This document shows, piece after piece, positions 17,601-28,555 of a stretch of DNA of 64,000 nt. The notes under the pieces are model-generated. The model did no database searches and was not told the DNA's origin. It was given only the letters and a program-made list of their open reading frames with translations. This DNA is from Xanthomonas sp. CFBP 8443 (GTDB taxonomy: Bacteria; Pseudomonadota; Gammaproteobacteria; Xanthomonadales; Xanthomonadaceae). The position numbers and the translations under genes are program-made. Where the stretch lies: contig NZ_CP102592.1 of the NCBI RefSeq assembly GCF_025666195.1, positions 310,001 through 374,000 on the forward strand, given 5' to 3'. Within the stretch, counting starts at the first letter, position 1. The number at the start of each line of letters is the position of its first letter.

Positions 17601-17725
17601 GACAGGCGCAATACCTGTCGCGGATCTCCTCCCATCCCCTGGAGCAGATCTAGGAACGGCGACTCCTCCCCAAGTCTCCGTTCCCTGGCCCCGCCGACCT
17701 CCCCCTGGTCCGCGGGGCTTTTTAT
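17601..17725 (+). ncRNA. sX13: sX13-type small regulatory RNA
   Basis: Three consecutive hairpins each show a C-rich loop. The first is closed by GATCT/AGATC (17623/17646), with CCCATCCCC in the loop. The second is GGAACGG/CCGTTCC (17653/17678), with inner GACT/AGTC and loop CCTCCCCA. The third is the terminator, with inner GACC/GGTC and loop TCCCCCT. This layout, the ~115-125 nt size and the position downstream of polA match Xanthomonas sX13, which pairs through C-rich loops with G-rich sites near mRNA starts. An extra GACAGG/CCTGTC hairpin (17601-17619) lies at or just before the 5' end, so the exact start is uncertain. TATATC at 17591 could be the -10. Confidence 0.82.
17688..17723 (+). 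terminator. Rho-independent terminator of the sX13-type RNA
   Basis: Stem GCCCCGC (17688-17694) pairs with GCGGGGC (17712-17718) and is followed by TTTTTA. The loop contains a smaller GACC/GGTC stem. Confidence 0.9.
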
Positions 17726-17823
17726 TGCCTGCAAGAAAGTTCCAGCGCCAATCCACTGCGCCGCCACAGCCGCCGGCGCAGGCCGGCATCAGGTCGCGGC
17801 CCAACCTCACCTGCGAGCGTGCG

Positions 17824-18303
17824 ATGCCCGATCTTTTCCGTCTGTCGATGCCGTGGTGGGAATTCATCTTCCGCGCAGTGGTGGTGTACGTGGCGGTGCT
17901 GACGATGGTGCGGGTGTCGGGCAAGCGCGCGATGGGGCAGCTGACACCGTTCGACATGCTGCTGATCGTGCTGCTCGGCAATGCGGTGCAGAACGCGCTG
18001 CTCGGCCAGGACACCTCGCTCGGCGGCGGCCTGCTGCTGGCGGCGACGCTGATCTCCCTGAACTTCGGGGTCGGCCTGCTCACCTCGCGCAGTGCGCGCG
18101 CCGAGCGGCTGATCGAAGGCGAGCCGGTGGTGCTGGCGCGCGACGGGCATGTGTTCCGCCAGGTGCTGCGCCGCGAACTGGTCAGCAACGCCGACTTCGA
18201 GGCGGCGATGCGCCAGCAGGGCTGCCTGCAGCTGGACGAGGTCAGGCTGGCGCTGCTGGAGACCAACGGCCACATCACCATCGTCGCCGGCAAGGGCGAT
18301 TGA
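17824..18303 (+). CDS. YetF-like DUF421 membrane protein
   Basis: This 159-residue inner-membrane protein has an N-terminal hydrophobic region (~12-90, about three helices) containing VRVSGKRAMGQLTPFDMLLI, the DUF421/YetF hallmark. A cytoplasmic DUF421 domain follows, with VVLARDGHVFRQVLRRELVS and CLQLDEVRLALLETNGHITI. ATG 17824 gives the expected N-terminus; the frame stays open upstream only across the sRNA. The molecular role of the family is poorly known; Bacillus relatives sit in spore and cell membranes. It reads toward the 18337 palindrome, which separates it from the convergent hemF operon. Confidence 0.85.
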   Translation: MPDLFRLSMPWWEFIFRAVVVYVAVLTMVRVSGKRAMGQLTPFDMLLIVLLGNAVQNALLGQDTSLGGGLLLAATLISLNFGVGLLTSRSARAERLIEGEPVVLARDGHVFRQVLRRELVSNADFEAAMRQQGCLQLDEVRLALLETNGHITIVAGKGD

Positions 18304-18336
18304 GCGGCTCGGCGCTTTAAGCAGTTGGCAGCCCCC

Positions 18337-18407
18337 TGTAGGAGCGGCTTCAGCCGCGACCGGGCTTTCCCGGTAACGCCCCGGTCGCGGCTGAAGCCGC
18401 TCCTACA
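18337..18407. repeat. Near-perfect REP palindrome between convergent genes
   Basis: The 28-bp arms start TGTAGGAGCGGCTTCAGCCG on the left; the reverse complement ends at 18407, and the spacer is about 15 bp. It lies between the convergent stops of the YetF-like gene and the DUF2164 gene and could act as a bidirectional transcription barrier or mRNA 3' stabiliser. Confidence 0.85.
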
Positions 18408-18447
18408 AGAGCGCGCGCCGGCAGAATGGTGGTCGAATAGGGTCGGG

Positions 18448-20907
<2,460 letters not shown>

Positions 20908-20953
20908 CGGAAATCCTTTTCGGAGCCGGCGCGATGCCGGCGGGGGAGTGAGA

Positions 20954-21517
20954 TCAGGTGCGGAATTCGGCGCGGACCGCCGGCCGGTACAGCAGGTAGA
21001 CGATCCATCCGTGCAGCGCGGCGAAGACCAGGCAGGTCAGCACCGCACTGAACATGCCGGCGATGCGCCCGCTGCGCAGCTCGGCGTGCAGCTCCGACGC
21101 ATCGGCGCCGTACTGGGCGCCGTGCGGCAGCCACGCCTGCAACGCATCGAACACCTCCCACAGCAGCGGCAGGCTGACGAAGTTGGCCAGCGCGGTGAGC
21201 AGCAGGAAGGCGACGAACGCCACCCGCGCCCACTCGCGCCGGCGCAGCAGCGACCACGACGTGGCGCAGAACGCCAGCGCCAACGCGGCCGACAGCCACG
21301 ACAAGGCCAGCAGGTGGTCCGTGCACCATTGCAGCAGCGGCGGCAGCCGCAGCTCGATCAGCAGCAGCATCTGCGCGATCGCGCCGTCCGGCAGCACCGT
21401 CACCAGCAGCGCCTGCGCCAGCGCGTAGAGCAACCACAGCACGCCGACCAGCAGCGAGACCTTCGCCATCGAGTCGATCATCGGGTTGCGCGCAACGGGC
21501 AGGGGCGGGGGCGACAT
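20954..21517 (-). CDS. Polytopic membrane protein of unknown function
   Basis: This 187-residue protein has four predicted helices: ~18-42, ~66-88, ~95-118 and ~155-178. The loop AWLPHGAQYGADASELHAEL lies between the third and fourth. The fourfold topology with a short cytoplasmic N-terminus resembles small DUF-type inner-membrane proteins, but I do not recognise a family. An internal Met at residue 13 (MIDSMAKVSLL) is an alternative start. It is first in a two-gene unit with the secreted protein downstream. Confidence 0.65.
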   Translation of the reverse strand: MSPPPLPVARNPMIDSMAKVSLLVGVLWLLYALAQALLVTVLPDGAIAQMLLLIELRLPPLLQWCTDHLLALSWLSAALALAFCATSWSLLRRREWARVAFVAFLLLTALANFVSLPLLWEVFDALQAWLPHGAQYGADASELHAELRSGRIAGMFSAVLTCLVFAALHGWIVYLLYRPAVRAEFRT

Positions 21518-21849
21518 GCGGCGGTCCTTCGGTGGGAGGCGGCAGTGGGTGCCGCGTAGCGTCCGGCAAGGATAGAGGGCGCGGCCGGCGACGCAAGCCG
21601 GTGGGGTGCTGCTGGGCCATCGTTCTGTTTGTTGGCCATCGGCTCCCGGCGATGGCCTACGCCGGGAAGCATGCCGCTTCGTTTGTCGCGGCTGAAGCCG
21701 CTCCTACAGGTGGCTCGCGGCGCTGCTGCGGGAGGGCTTCATTCCCGGCGGCGTGCGTCGCCAGGAAGGCCATTGCCGTGTTGCCGCTGCCGCAGCCGCT
21801 GCCGCAGCCGTTCCTGCCGTGGCAGGAACGGCACGCTCGCGCAAGAAAC
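21518..21849. repeat. Intergenic region with REP-like element and strong hairpin
   Basis: About 330 bp between the membrane-protein gene and the S9 peptidase gene. It holds a REP-like element (cggctgaagccgctcctaca near 21690, then gcgggagggcttcattcccg) and CAGCCGCTGC repeats near 21785-21810. No coding sequence is supported. Confidence 0.6.
21808..21831 (-). terminator. Perfect stem-loop after the S9 peptidase gene
   Basis: CCGTTCCTGCC and GGCAGGAACGG form an 11-bp perfect stem around GT, 18 bp beyond the peptidase stop on its strand. There is no T-run, so it is a terminator-like or 3'-stabilising hairpin rather than a classical intrinsic terminator. Confidence 0.45.
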
Positions 21850-24231
21850 CTACTTCAACTGCTGCTCGAACAACTTCAGGATCCGCTTGTATTCGTCCAG
21901 CCACGAGTCGGCGCGGGTGAAGCCATGCCGTTCCAGCGGGTACGGGGCGATCTCCCAGTTGTCCTTGTGCAGTTCGATCAGCTTCTGGCTCATGCTCACC
22001 GAATCGCGGAAGAACACGTTGTCGTCGATCATGCCGTGGGCGATCAGCAGGTGGTCGCGCAGGCCTGCGGCGTATTCGATCGGCGAGGAGGTGCGGTAGG
22101 CCTGCGGATCGAGTTCCGGGGTGTTGAGGATGTTGGCGGTGTATTCGTGGTTGTACTGGCTCCAGTCGCCGACCGGGCGCAGCGCGGCGCCGGCCTTGAA
22201 CGTGCCGGGGCTGCGGAACAGCGCCATGTAGGTCATGAAGCCGCCGTAGGAGCCGCCATAGATGCCGGCGCGGTCGCGGTCGCCCTGCTTGTCGGCGACC
22301 AGCCAGTCCAGGCCGTCCAGGTAGTCCTCCAGCTCCGGGTGGCCCATGTTGCGGTAGATCGCGGTGCGCCAGTCGCGGCCGTAGCCGGCGCTGGCGCGGT
22401 AGTCCAGGTCGAGCACCACGTAGCCCTTCTGCACCAGCAGGTTGTGGAACATCTGCTCGCGGAAGTACGGGGTGTAGCGCGCCGACACGTTCTGCAGGTA
22501 GCCGGCACCGTGCACGAACATCACGATCGGGTAGCGCTTGCCGGGCTCGGGATGCTGCGGGCCGTAGTACTTGCCCCAGACCGTGCCGGCGCCGTGCTTG
22601 GACGGCACCTGCACGTACTGCGGCTGGATCCAGTCGCGCGCCTTGAACGCGGCGCTGCGCGTGTCGGTGAGGGTGCGCGCGCTGCCGCCGGCCACTGGCA
22701 GCACCGCCAGCTGCGGCGGCAGGTAGCTGCCCGAATAGCGCACCAGCAGCTGCTGGCCGTCCGGCGACAACGCGAAGTCCTCCACCCCGTCGAGCGCGGT
22801 CAGCTCGCTGACGCGGTCCTCGCGCAGGTCGAGCTTGCATACCTCGTAGTCGCCCGGCCACTTGCGGTTGCACAGGAACAGGAAGCCCTGGCCATCGGCA
22901 GTGGCGACCGGCGCGGAGACTTCCCACTTGCCGGAGGTGCGCTGCCGCGGCTTGTCGTTGCCGCGCTGGGTGTACAGGTGCGCGTAGCCGGACTGCTCGG
23001 ACAGCAGCCACAGCGTCTGGTTGTCCGGCAGCCAGCCGAACTCGTTGAAGCTCCAGCCGATCCAGGCCGCATCGGTGAGACGGTGGCGGTTCTGCAGCGT
23101 GGCCTTGTCCAGGTCGACGCTGGCGATCCAGCGGTCCTTGTTGTCGACCGCGCGCAGCATCACCGCGGCATTGCGGCCGTCGTCGCTCCAGTGGATCGCC
23201 GGACCGGCGCCGTCGCCGTCGGTCTCCACGCGGATCGCGCGCGGACCCTTGAGCGGCTCCTGCTTGGCGGCCTTGCGCAGCGCCGCCAGCGGATCGGCGT
23301 CGATCCCGGGCAGGGCGTCGACGCCGAGCTTGCGCGCGCTGCCGGCGGCCACGTCGACCAGCCACAGCGTCTGCGCCAGCGGCAGGTTGCGGCCGACGCG
23401 GGTGCGGGTCTCCTGGAATTCCTCGTAGCCCGATTCGGTGACGTACTTGGGCATCTTGCCGTCGCGGCCTTCGTCGGCGCCTTTGGCATGGGTCACCACC
23501 AGCAGGTGGCGGCCGTCCGGCGACAGCGCGCTGTCGTCGATGGCCACGTCCTCGCCCAGATACACCGGCGCCGGCGCGCGGCTGCCGTCGGCGCGGCGCC
23601 AGGCCTGCTCCTGCTGCCGCGCCAGATCGCGCTGCGCGCGGTCGCGGGCCAGGGTTTCCAAGGTGCGCAGTTGCTGCTCGCGCAGCGCATCGGGCTTGGG
23701 CGCGGCGTCGGGATCGCGTTCGGCCTTGAGCACCGCGGCTTGCTGCGTGCCGCCGCCGGCGCTCCAGCGGTACCAGTCGTTGCCGACCCGCCACAGCGCG
23801 CCGCCGTCGGTGGTGAACTGCGGACGCGAGGCAGCCTCGTTGCTGCGGGTCAGCTGGGTCAGCGCGCCGCTGCGCAGGTCGCGCAGGAACACGTCGCCGT
23901 TGCGCACGAACAGCATGCGCTGGCGGCCCCTGTCGTAGACCGGATTGGCCGCATCCAGCGTGCTGCGCTGGGTGTCCTCCACGCGCTGCGCGGCGCTGCC
24001 GTCAACGCCTTGGCGGTAGGTGTCGCGCACCGGGCTGCCGGCGCGCTTGAGCTGGTACTGCACCTGGCGCCCGTCCCACCCCCACCAGGCATCCTCGACC
24101 GGCGGCCCGATCCAGTCCGGATCGGCCATCGCCTGCTCGATGGTCAACGGGGCGGCGGTGTCCTGTGCGGCGGCCAGCGGCGCCAGGCAGGACAGGGACA
24201 GCAACACAAGGCACAAGGGGACGCGGCGCAT
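21850..24231 (-). CDS. S9 family (dipeptidyl-peptidase IV-like) serine peptidase
   Basis: This 793-residue secreted peptidase has a signal peptide (~1-22, LSLSCLAPLAAAQ), an N-terminal beta-propeller region (~60-540; RQRMLFVRNGDVFLRDLRSG and LALSPDGQQLLVRYSG-type WD/TolB-like strands), then the alpha/beta-hydrolase domain. The catalytic triad is visible: Ser ~661 in GGSYGGF, Asp ~736-737 in MIDDNVFF and His ~769 in ERHGF. These features indicate an aminopeptidase or DPP IV-type enzyme, probably periplasmic. The ATG at 24231 is chosen because it starts the signal peptide (MRRVPLCLVLL); the longer frame upstream covers repeats. Monocistronic. Confidence 0.92.
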   Translation of the reverse strand: MRRVPLCLVLLSLSCLAPLAAAQDTAAPLTIEQAMADPDWIGPPVEDAWWGWDGRQVQYQLKRAGSPVRDTYRQGVDGSAAQRVEDTQRSTLDAANPVYDRGRQRMLFVRNGDVFLRDLRSGALTQLTRSNEAASRPQFTTDGGALWRVGNDWYRWSAGGGTQQAAVLKAERDPDAAPKPDALREQQLRTLETLARDRAQRDLARQQEQAWRRADGSRAPAPVYLGEDVAIDDSALSPDGRHLLVVTHAKGADEGRDGKMPKYVTESGYEEFQETRTRVGRNLPLAQTLWLVDVAAGSARKLGVDALPGIDADPLAALRKAAKQEPLKGPRAIRVETDGDGAGPAIHWSDDGRNAAVMLRAVDNKDRWIASVDLDKATLQNRHRLTDAAWIGWSFNEFGWLPDNQTLWLLSEQSGYAHLYTQRGNDKPRQRTSGKWEVSAPVATADGQGFLFLCNRKWPGDYEVCKLDLREDRVSELTALDGVEDFALSPDGQQLLVRYSGSYLPPQLAVLPVAGGSARTLTDTRSAAFKARDWIQPQYVQVPSKHGAGTVWGKYYGPQHPEPGKRYPIVMFVHGAGYLQNVSARYTPYFREQMFHNLLVQKGYVVLDLDYRASAGYGRDWRTAIYRNMGHPELEDYLDGLDWLVADKQGDRDRAGIYGGSYGGFMTYMALFRSPGTFKAGAALRPVGDWSQYNHEYTANILNTPELDPQAYRTSSPIEYAAGLRDHLLIAHGMIDDNVFFRDSVSMSQKLIELHKDNWEIAPYPLERHGFTRADSWLDEYKRILKLFEQQLK

Positions 24232-24308
24232 CTGGATTCCGGACGAACGGGCAAGCGGCGAGGGTAGCAGCCGCGGCGCGGCGGCGACTGCGCCGTTGGT
24301 CATGGGGC

Positions 24309-24441
24309 CGGGACTCGGGACTGGGGACTCGGGACTCGGTGGACGTCGCGAGTGCTTTGCATTTTTTGTTTTCTGTAGGCGGGGCTTTGATCCCGACGCT
24401 CTACCGGAAGGCGTCGGGGCTGAAGAGCCTCCTACAGAAAA
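24309..24441. repeat. GGGACTCG octamers and a REP-like palindrome
   Basis: Octamer copies (GGGACTCG/GGGACTGG) lie at 24309-24341. A palindrome at 24370-24441 has arms TTTTCTGTAGG...CCTACAGAAAA and inner GATCCCGACGC/GCGTCGGGGC. Neither orientation has a T-run after the hairpin. The rest of 24232-24598 shows only another CCCGAGTCCC at about 24540 and a possible TTGACA at 24504. Confidence 0.7.
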
Positions 24442-24598
24442 GCGCTGCGTTGGGGTGGCAGGAAGACCGTTTTTTTCAAGATGGCATTTCTTTCATCAAA
24501 TCGCTTGACAGCGATTTGCCCCGGGACAGCTTCCTGCCGTCCCGAGTCCCGAACGCCACTGCGACAACCCGTCACACGCAATTTCACATGGCAGGGCT

Positions 24599-24621
24599 AA
24601 CAATACGGGTCGGTTATTGTT
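24599..24621 (+). promoter_or_regulatory. Dyad AACAATA-N9-TATTGTT upstream of cydA
   Basis: A perfect 7-bp inverted repeat (24599-24605 and 24615-24621) ends 15 bp before the cydA ATG. It is AT-rich in a GC-rich setting, as expected for an operator or core promoter of the oxidase operon. It does not match FNR (TTGAT-N4-ATCAA). Confidence 0.4.
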
Positions 24622-24636
24622 TTGCAGGCGACGCCC

Positions 24637-26037
24637 ATGGACGCATTGCTGCTGTCGCGCATCCAGTTCGGATTCGTCATCAGTTTCCACGTGCTGTTTC
24701 CGGCCTTCACCATCGGCCTGTCGAGCTGGCTGGCGTTCCTGGAGTGGCGCTGGCTGCGCACGCGCGACACGCTGTGGCGCGACCTGTACTTCTTCTGGCT
24801 GAAGATCTTCGCCGTGTCGTTCGGCATGGGCGTGGTCAGCGGCATCGTGATGAGTTTCCAGTTCGGCACCAACTGGTCGGTGCTCAGCGAGCGCGCCGGC
24901 AACATCCTCGGTCCGCTGCTCAGCTACGAGGTGCTGACCGCGTTCTTCCTGGAGGCCTCGTTCCTGGGGGTGATGCTGTTCGGCTGGCGCAAGGTGCCGG
25001 AGAAGCTGCACTTCCTGTCCACCTGCCTGGTCGCGCTGGGCACGCTGATCTCCACCTTCTGGATCCTGTCGGCCAACAGCTGGCTGCACACGCCGGCCGG
25101 CTATGCGATCGTCGATGGCGTGTTCCAGCCGGCCAGCTGGCGCGAGGTGATCTTCAATCCGTCGTTCCCCTACCGGCTCACGCACATGGTGCTGGCCGCG
25201 TTCATCACCACCTGTTTCGTGATCGGCGGGGTCAGCGGCTGGTACCTGCGCCGCGGCGAGCATCTGGACGCGGCCGGGCGCATGCTGAAGCTGGCGGTGG
25301 CGTTCGCCGCCATCGCGGTGCCGCTGCAGATCGCCGCCGGCGACGCGCATGGCCTGAACACGCTCAAGCACCAGCCGATGAAGGTGGCGGCGATGGAGGC
25401 GCACTGGCACAACGAGGCGCCGGGCGCGGGCGTGCCGCTGGTGCTGTTCGCGGTGCCCAACGAGGAGGCCGAGCGCAACGACTACGAGGTGAAGATCCCG
25501 CGCGTGGGCAGCGTGATCCTGACCCATACGCTGGACGGACAGATCGCGCCGCTGACCACGGTGCCGAAGGACGAGCGGCCGCCGGTGAAGCCGGTGTTCT
25601 ACGCGTTCCGGGTCATGGTCGGGCTGGGCATGGCGATGCTGCTGCTGGCGTTCGTGTCGCTGTTCTTCTGGTGGCGCGGCACGCTGCTGCGGCGGCGCGC
25701 GCTGCACGTGGCGTGGAACGCGATGCTGCCGGCCGGCTTCATCGCCCTGATCTCCGGCTGGTTCGTCACCGAGATCGGGCGCCAGCCGTACGTGGTCTAC
25801 GGCCTGCTGCACACCCGCGATGCGGTCAGCGCGGTCAGCCCGGCGATGGTGTGGGTGTCGCTGAGCGTGTACGTGGCCGCGTATGCCTTCGTGTTCGGCT
25901 TCGGCAGCTGGTACATCCTGAAGATGCTACGCAGCGGACCGCTGCCGCACGAGCCGGAGCCGCACACGCAGGATGGCGACAAGACCCCCGCGCGGCCGAT
26001 CTCGGCGGCCGACGACTACATCGAGGAGGCGCGCTGA
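24637..26037 (+). CDS. cydA: Cytochrome bd-type (CIO) quinol oxidase subunit I
   Basis: This 466-residue integral membrane subunit binds haems b558, b595 and d and oxidises quinol. The N-terminal MDALLLSRIQFGFVISFHVL carries the high-spin haem His (~18). NSWLHTPAG, FPYRLTHMV and the Q-loop phrase HQPMKVAAMEAHW follow. The Q-loop is short, as in cyanide-insensitive (CIO) oxidases; E. coli CydA is longer. The canonical GRQPW appears as GRQPY (IGRQPYVVYGLLHTRDAVS). About nine helices. ATG 24637 is preferred to TTG 24622 by homology of the N-terminus. It overlaps cydB by one base. Confidence 0.95.
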   Translation: MDALLLSRIQFGFVISFHVLFPAFTIGLSSWLAFLEWRWLRTRDTLWRDLYFFWLKIFAVSFGMGVVSGIVMSFQFGTNWSVLSERAGNILGPLLSYEVLTAFFLEASFLGVMLFGWRKVPEKLHFLSTCLVALGTLISTFWILSANSWLHTPAGYAIVDGVFQPASWREVIFNPSFPYRLTHMVLAAFITTCFVIGGVSGWYLRRGEHLDAAGRMLKLAVAFAAIAVPLQIAAGDAHGLNTLKHQPMKVAAMEAHWHNEAPGAGVPLVLFAVPNEEAERNDYEVKIPRVGSVILTHTLDGQIAPLTTVPKDERPPVKPVFYAFRVMVGLGMAMLLLAFVSLFFWWRGTLLRRRALHVAWNAMLPAGFIALISGWFVTEIGRQPYVVYGLLHTRDAVSAVSPAMVWVSLSVYVAAYAFVFGFGSWYILKMLRSGPLPHEPEPHTQDGDKTPARPISAADDYIEEAR

Positions 26038-27053
26038 TGGACATGGCGACCGTGCTGCCGGTCATCTGGTTCGGGGTGATCGGCTTTGGCGTGCTGATGT
26101 ACGTGCTGCTGGACGGCTTCGTGCTCGGCCTGGGCATCCTGGCGCCGTTCGCCGAGGACGAGGACCAGCTCGACCTGATGATGAACACCGCCGCGCCGAT
26201 CTGGGACGGCAACGAGACCTGGCTGGTGCTGGGCGGTGCCGGGCTGCTGGCGGCGTTCCCGAAGGCGTATGCGGTGGTGCTGTCGGCGCTGTACCTGCCG
26301 GTGCTGATGATGCTGATCGCGCTGGTGTTCCGCGGCGTGGCCTTCGAGTTCCGCTTCAAGGCGCACAGCTCCAAGTACCTGTGGGGCTGGGCGTTCGCCG
26401 CCGGCTCGCTGTGCGCGGCGTTCTGGCAGGGGGTGATCCTCGGCGCGCTGGTCGAGGGCATGCCGCTGCAGGGCGGCAAGTACCTGGGCGGCGTGCTCGG
26501 CTGGTTCAGCCCGTTCTCGATCCTGACCGGCGCGGCGGTGGTGTTCGGTTACGCGCTGCTCGGCGGCAGTTGGCTGATCCTCAAGACCGAAGGGCCGATG
26601 CAGCGCATCGCGCGCTCGCTGACCCGGCCGCTGGTGCTGGTGGTGGTGGTGTTCATGGGCCTGGTCAGCGCGTGGCTGCCGTTCCTGGACTCGCGGATCA
26701 TGGCGCGCTGGTTCCACGACGGCAATTTCTGGTGGCTGTCGCCGGTCCCGCTGCTGGTGCTGGTCAACGCGTTCGCGCTGTGGCGCGCGGCGATGGCGCA
26801 GGGCCGCGATGCGCGCCCGTTCGTGCTGACCCTGTGCTTCTTCGTGCTCGGGTTCTTCGGCCTGGTGCTGGGCATCTGGCCGAACATCGTGCCGCCGGGG
26901 CTGACCATCTGGGAAGCGGCGTCGCCGCCGTCCTCGCAGGGCTTCGTGCTGGTCGGGCTGGCGGTGCTGCTGCCGGTGATCCTGGGCTATACGGCCTGGT
27001 CGTACCGGGTGTTCCGCGGCAAGATCACCGCCGACACCGGCTACCACCACTGA
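26037..27053 (+). CDS. cydB: Cytochrome bd-type quinol oxidase subunit II
   Basis: This 338-residue polytopic protein has about nine helices. It begins LPVIWFGVIGFGVLMYVLLD and has the family block PIWDGNETWLVLGGAGLLAAFP, then ALYLPVLMMLIALVFRGVAF. The C-terminus has IWPNIVPPGLTIWEAA. The ATG shares its A with the TGA of cydA, so the subunits are translationally coupled for 1:1 assembly. No CydX/DUF2474-like small subunit is visible in the 140 bp before the next gene. Confidence 0.95.
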   Translation: MDMATVLPVIWFGVIGFGVLMYVLLDGFVLGLGILAPFAEDEDQLDLMMNTAAPIWDGNETWLVLGGAGLLAAFPKAYAVVLSALYLPVLMMLIALVFRGVAFEFRFKAHSSKYLWGWAFAAGSLCAAFWQGVILGALVEGMPLQGGKYLGGVLGWFSPFSILTGAAVVFGYALLGGSWLILKTEGPMQRIARSLTRPLVLVVVVFMGLVSAWLPFLDSRIMARWFHDGNFWWLSPVPLLVLVNAFALWRAAMAQGRDARPFVLTLCFFVLGFFGLVLGIWPNIVPPGLTIWEAASPPSSQGFVLVGLAVLLPVILGYTAWSYRVFRGKITADTGYHH

Positions 27054-27193
27054 GCCTGCGCGTTGCGGGGCGGCGGCGGGCGACGGGCGGGGCCGCGCCC
27101 GCGCGCATCCGGCTTGCCAGCGACGATGGCGGCGGCCAAGCTACGTGACCCGCTGCCGTTGCGGGCCAGTCGCCCGCCGAGCCGTCGCCACGC

Positions 27194-28555
27194 ATGCCTG
27201 CCGTTCCTGCCCCTGTTTCCACGCCGTTGCTGCATCCGCTCGCGGTCGGCGAGGCGCACCGCGCGCTGGCCTACGCCGGCGGCCAGCACATCGATCTGGC
27301 CACTTTCCTCGGCCACGTGCGCGGCCTGGCCGCGGTGCTGCCGCCGGGCCGGCATGCGCTGAACCTGTGCGAGGACCGCTACCGCTTCATGGTCGCGTTC
27401 TGCGCGGTGGCGCTGCGCGGGCAGACCTCGCTGTTGCCGTCCTCGCGCGCGCCGGCGGTGGTCGCCGAGGTGCAGCGCAGCCATGCCGACAGCTACTGCC
27501 TGGGCGACCTGGCGCTGGCCGAGCCGCCGCCGCACTACTGGCAATTGCCCGAGCCGCTGCCGAGCCTGGACGGCGACATGCCGCAGCTGGCGGACGATGC
27601 GCTGGTCGCGATCGGTTTCACCTCCGGCAGCACCGGCGCGCCCAAGCCCAATCCCAAGACCTGGGGCAGCTTCCTGACCAGCACCCGCCAGGACCTGCTG
27701 GCGCTGACCGGACTGTGGCCGGCGGACGCCGTCCCGCAGGTCGTGGCGACGGTGCCGCCGCAGCACATGTACGGCATGGAGCTGTCGGTGTTGCTGCCGC
27801 TGGTGACGCCGCTGGCGGTGCACGCCGGGCGGCCGTTCTTCCCCGAGGACGTGGTGCGCGCGCTGGCGCAGGTGCCGGCGCCGCGGCTGCTGGTGACCAC
27901 GCCGGTGCATCTGCGCGCGCTGGTCGAATCCGGCGTGGCGCTGCCGCCGCTGGCCGGCATCGTCTCGGCCACCGCGCCGCTGGCGCAGGACCTGGCCGCG
28001 GCCGCCGAGGCCCGCTTCGGCGGCGAAGTGCGCGAGATGTTCGGGTCCACCGAGACCTGCGTGTTCGCCAGCCGCCGCACGGCGCGCGATGCGCAGTGGA
28101 CGCCGCTGCCCGGCGTGCGCGTGCTGCCGCAGCCGGACGGCACGCTGGTGTACGCACCGCACCTGTCGCAACCGGTCCTGCTCGCCGACCTGATGGAGGT
28201 GGACGCCGACGGCCGCTTCCAGGTGCGCGGGCGCCAGGCCGACCTGCTGGAAATCGCCGGCAAGCGCGCCTCGCTGGCCGACCTGACGCGGCGCCTGCTG
28301 GCGCTGCCGGGCGTGGTCGACGGCGCGATGCTGCAACTGGAGCCCGAATCCGGCCAGGCGGTCGGCCGCATCGCCGCGGTGGTGGTCGCGCCCACCCTGG
28401 ACGAGGCGTCGATCCTGGCCGCGCTGCGCCGCGAACTGGACCCGGTGTTCCTGCCGCGCCGGCTGCGCAAGCTCGACGCCCTGCCGCGCAACGAAACCGG
28501 CAAGCTGCCGCGCGATCGGTTGCTGGCGTTGTTGGCGGGGGAGCGCGAGGGCTGA
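27194..28555 (+). CDS. xanA2: Hydroxybenzoate-ACP AMP-ligase of xanthomonadin synthesis
   Basis: This 453-residue adenylate-forming enzyme contains the A3 loop FTSGSTGAPKP (~143-153), A5-like MFGSTETCVF and the A10 lysine region NETGKLPRD near the C-terminus. It is shorter than typical acyl-CoA ligases, as expected for the pigment enzyme. In Xanthomonas, XanA2 activates 3-hydroxybenzoate from XanB2 and loads it on the ACP XanC; both partner genes are 0.3-3 kb away. It is convergent with xanB2 and 140 bp after cydB. The start MPAVPAPVSTPLLHPL is the first ATG in frame. Confidence 0.88.
   Translation: MPAVPAPVSTPLLHPLAVGEAHRALAYAGGQHIDLATFLGHVRGLAAVLPPGRHALNLCEDRYRFMVAFCAVALRGQTSLLPSSRAPAVVAEVQRSHADSYCLGDLALAEPPPHYWQLPEPLPSLDGDMPQLADDALVAIGFTSGSTGAPKPNPKTWGSFLTSTRQDLLALTGLWPADAVPQVVATVPPQHMYGMELSVLLPLVTPLAVHAGRPFFPEDVVRALAQVPAPRLLVTTPVHLRALVESGVALPPLAGIVSATAPLAQDLAAAAEARFGGEVREMFGSTETCVFASRRTARDAQWTPLPGVRVLPQPDGTLVYAPHLSQPVLLADLMEVDADGRFQVRGRQADLLEIAGKRASLADLTRRLLALPGVVDGAMLQLEPESGQAVGRIAAVVVAPTLDEASILAALRRELDPVFLPRRLRKLDALPRNETGKLPRDRLLALLAGEREG

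Noticed and set aside
21532..24267. 911-codon + strand frame over the S9 peptidase
   Set aside because: The peptidase on the minus strand has signal peptide and catalytic triad; the + frame is a shadow.
24370..24441. Intrinsic terminator upstream of cydA
   Set aside because: The hairpin is strong but no T-run follows it in either direction; a REP-like element fits better.
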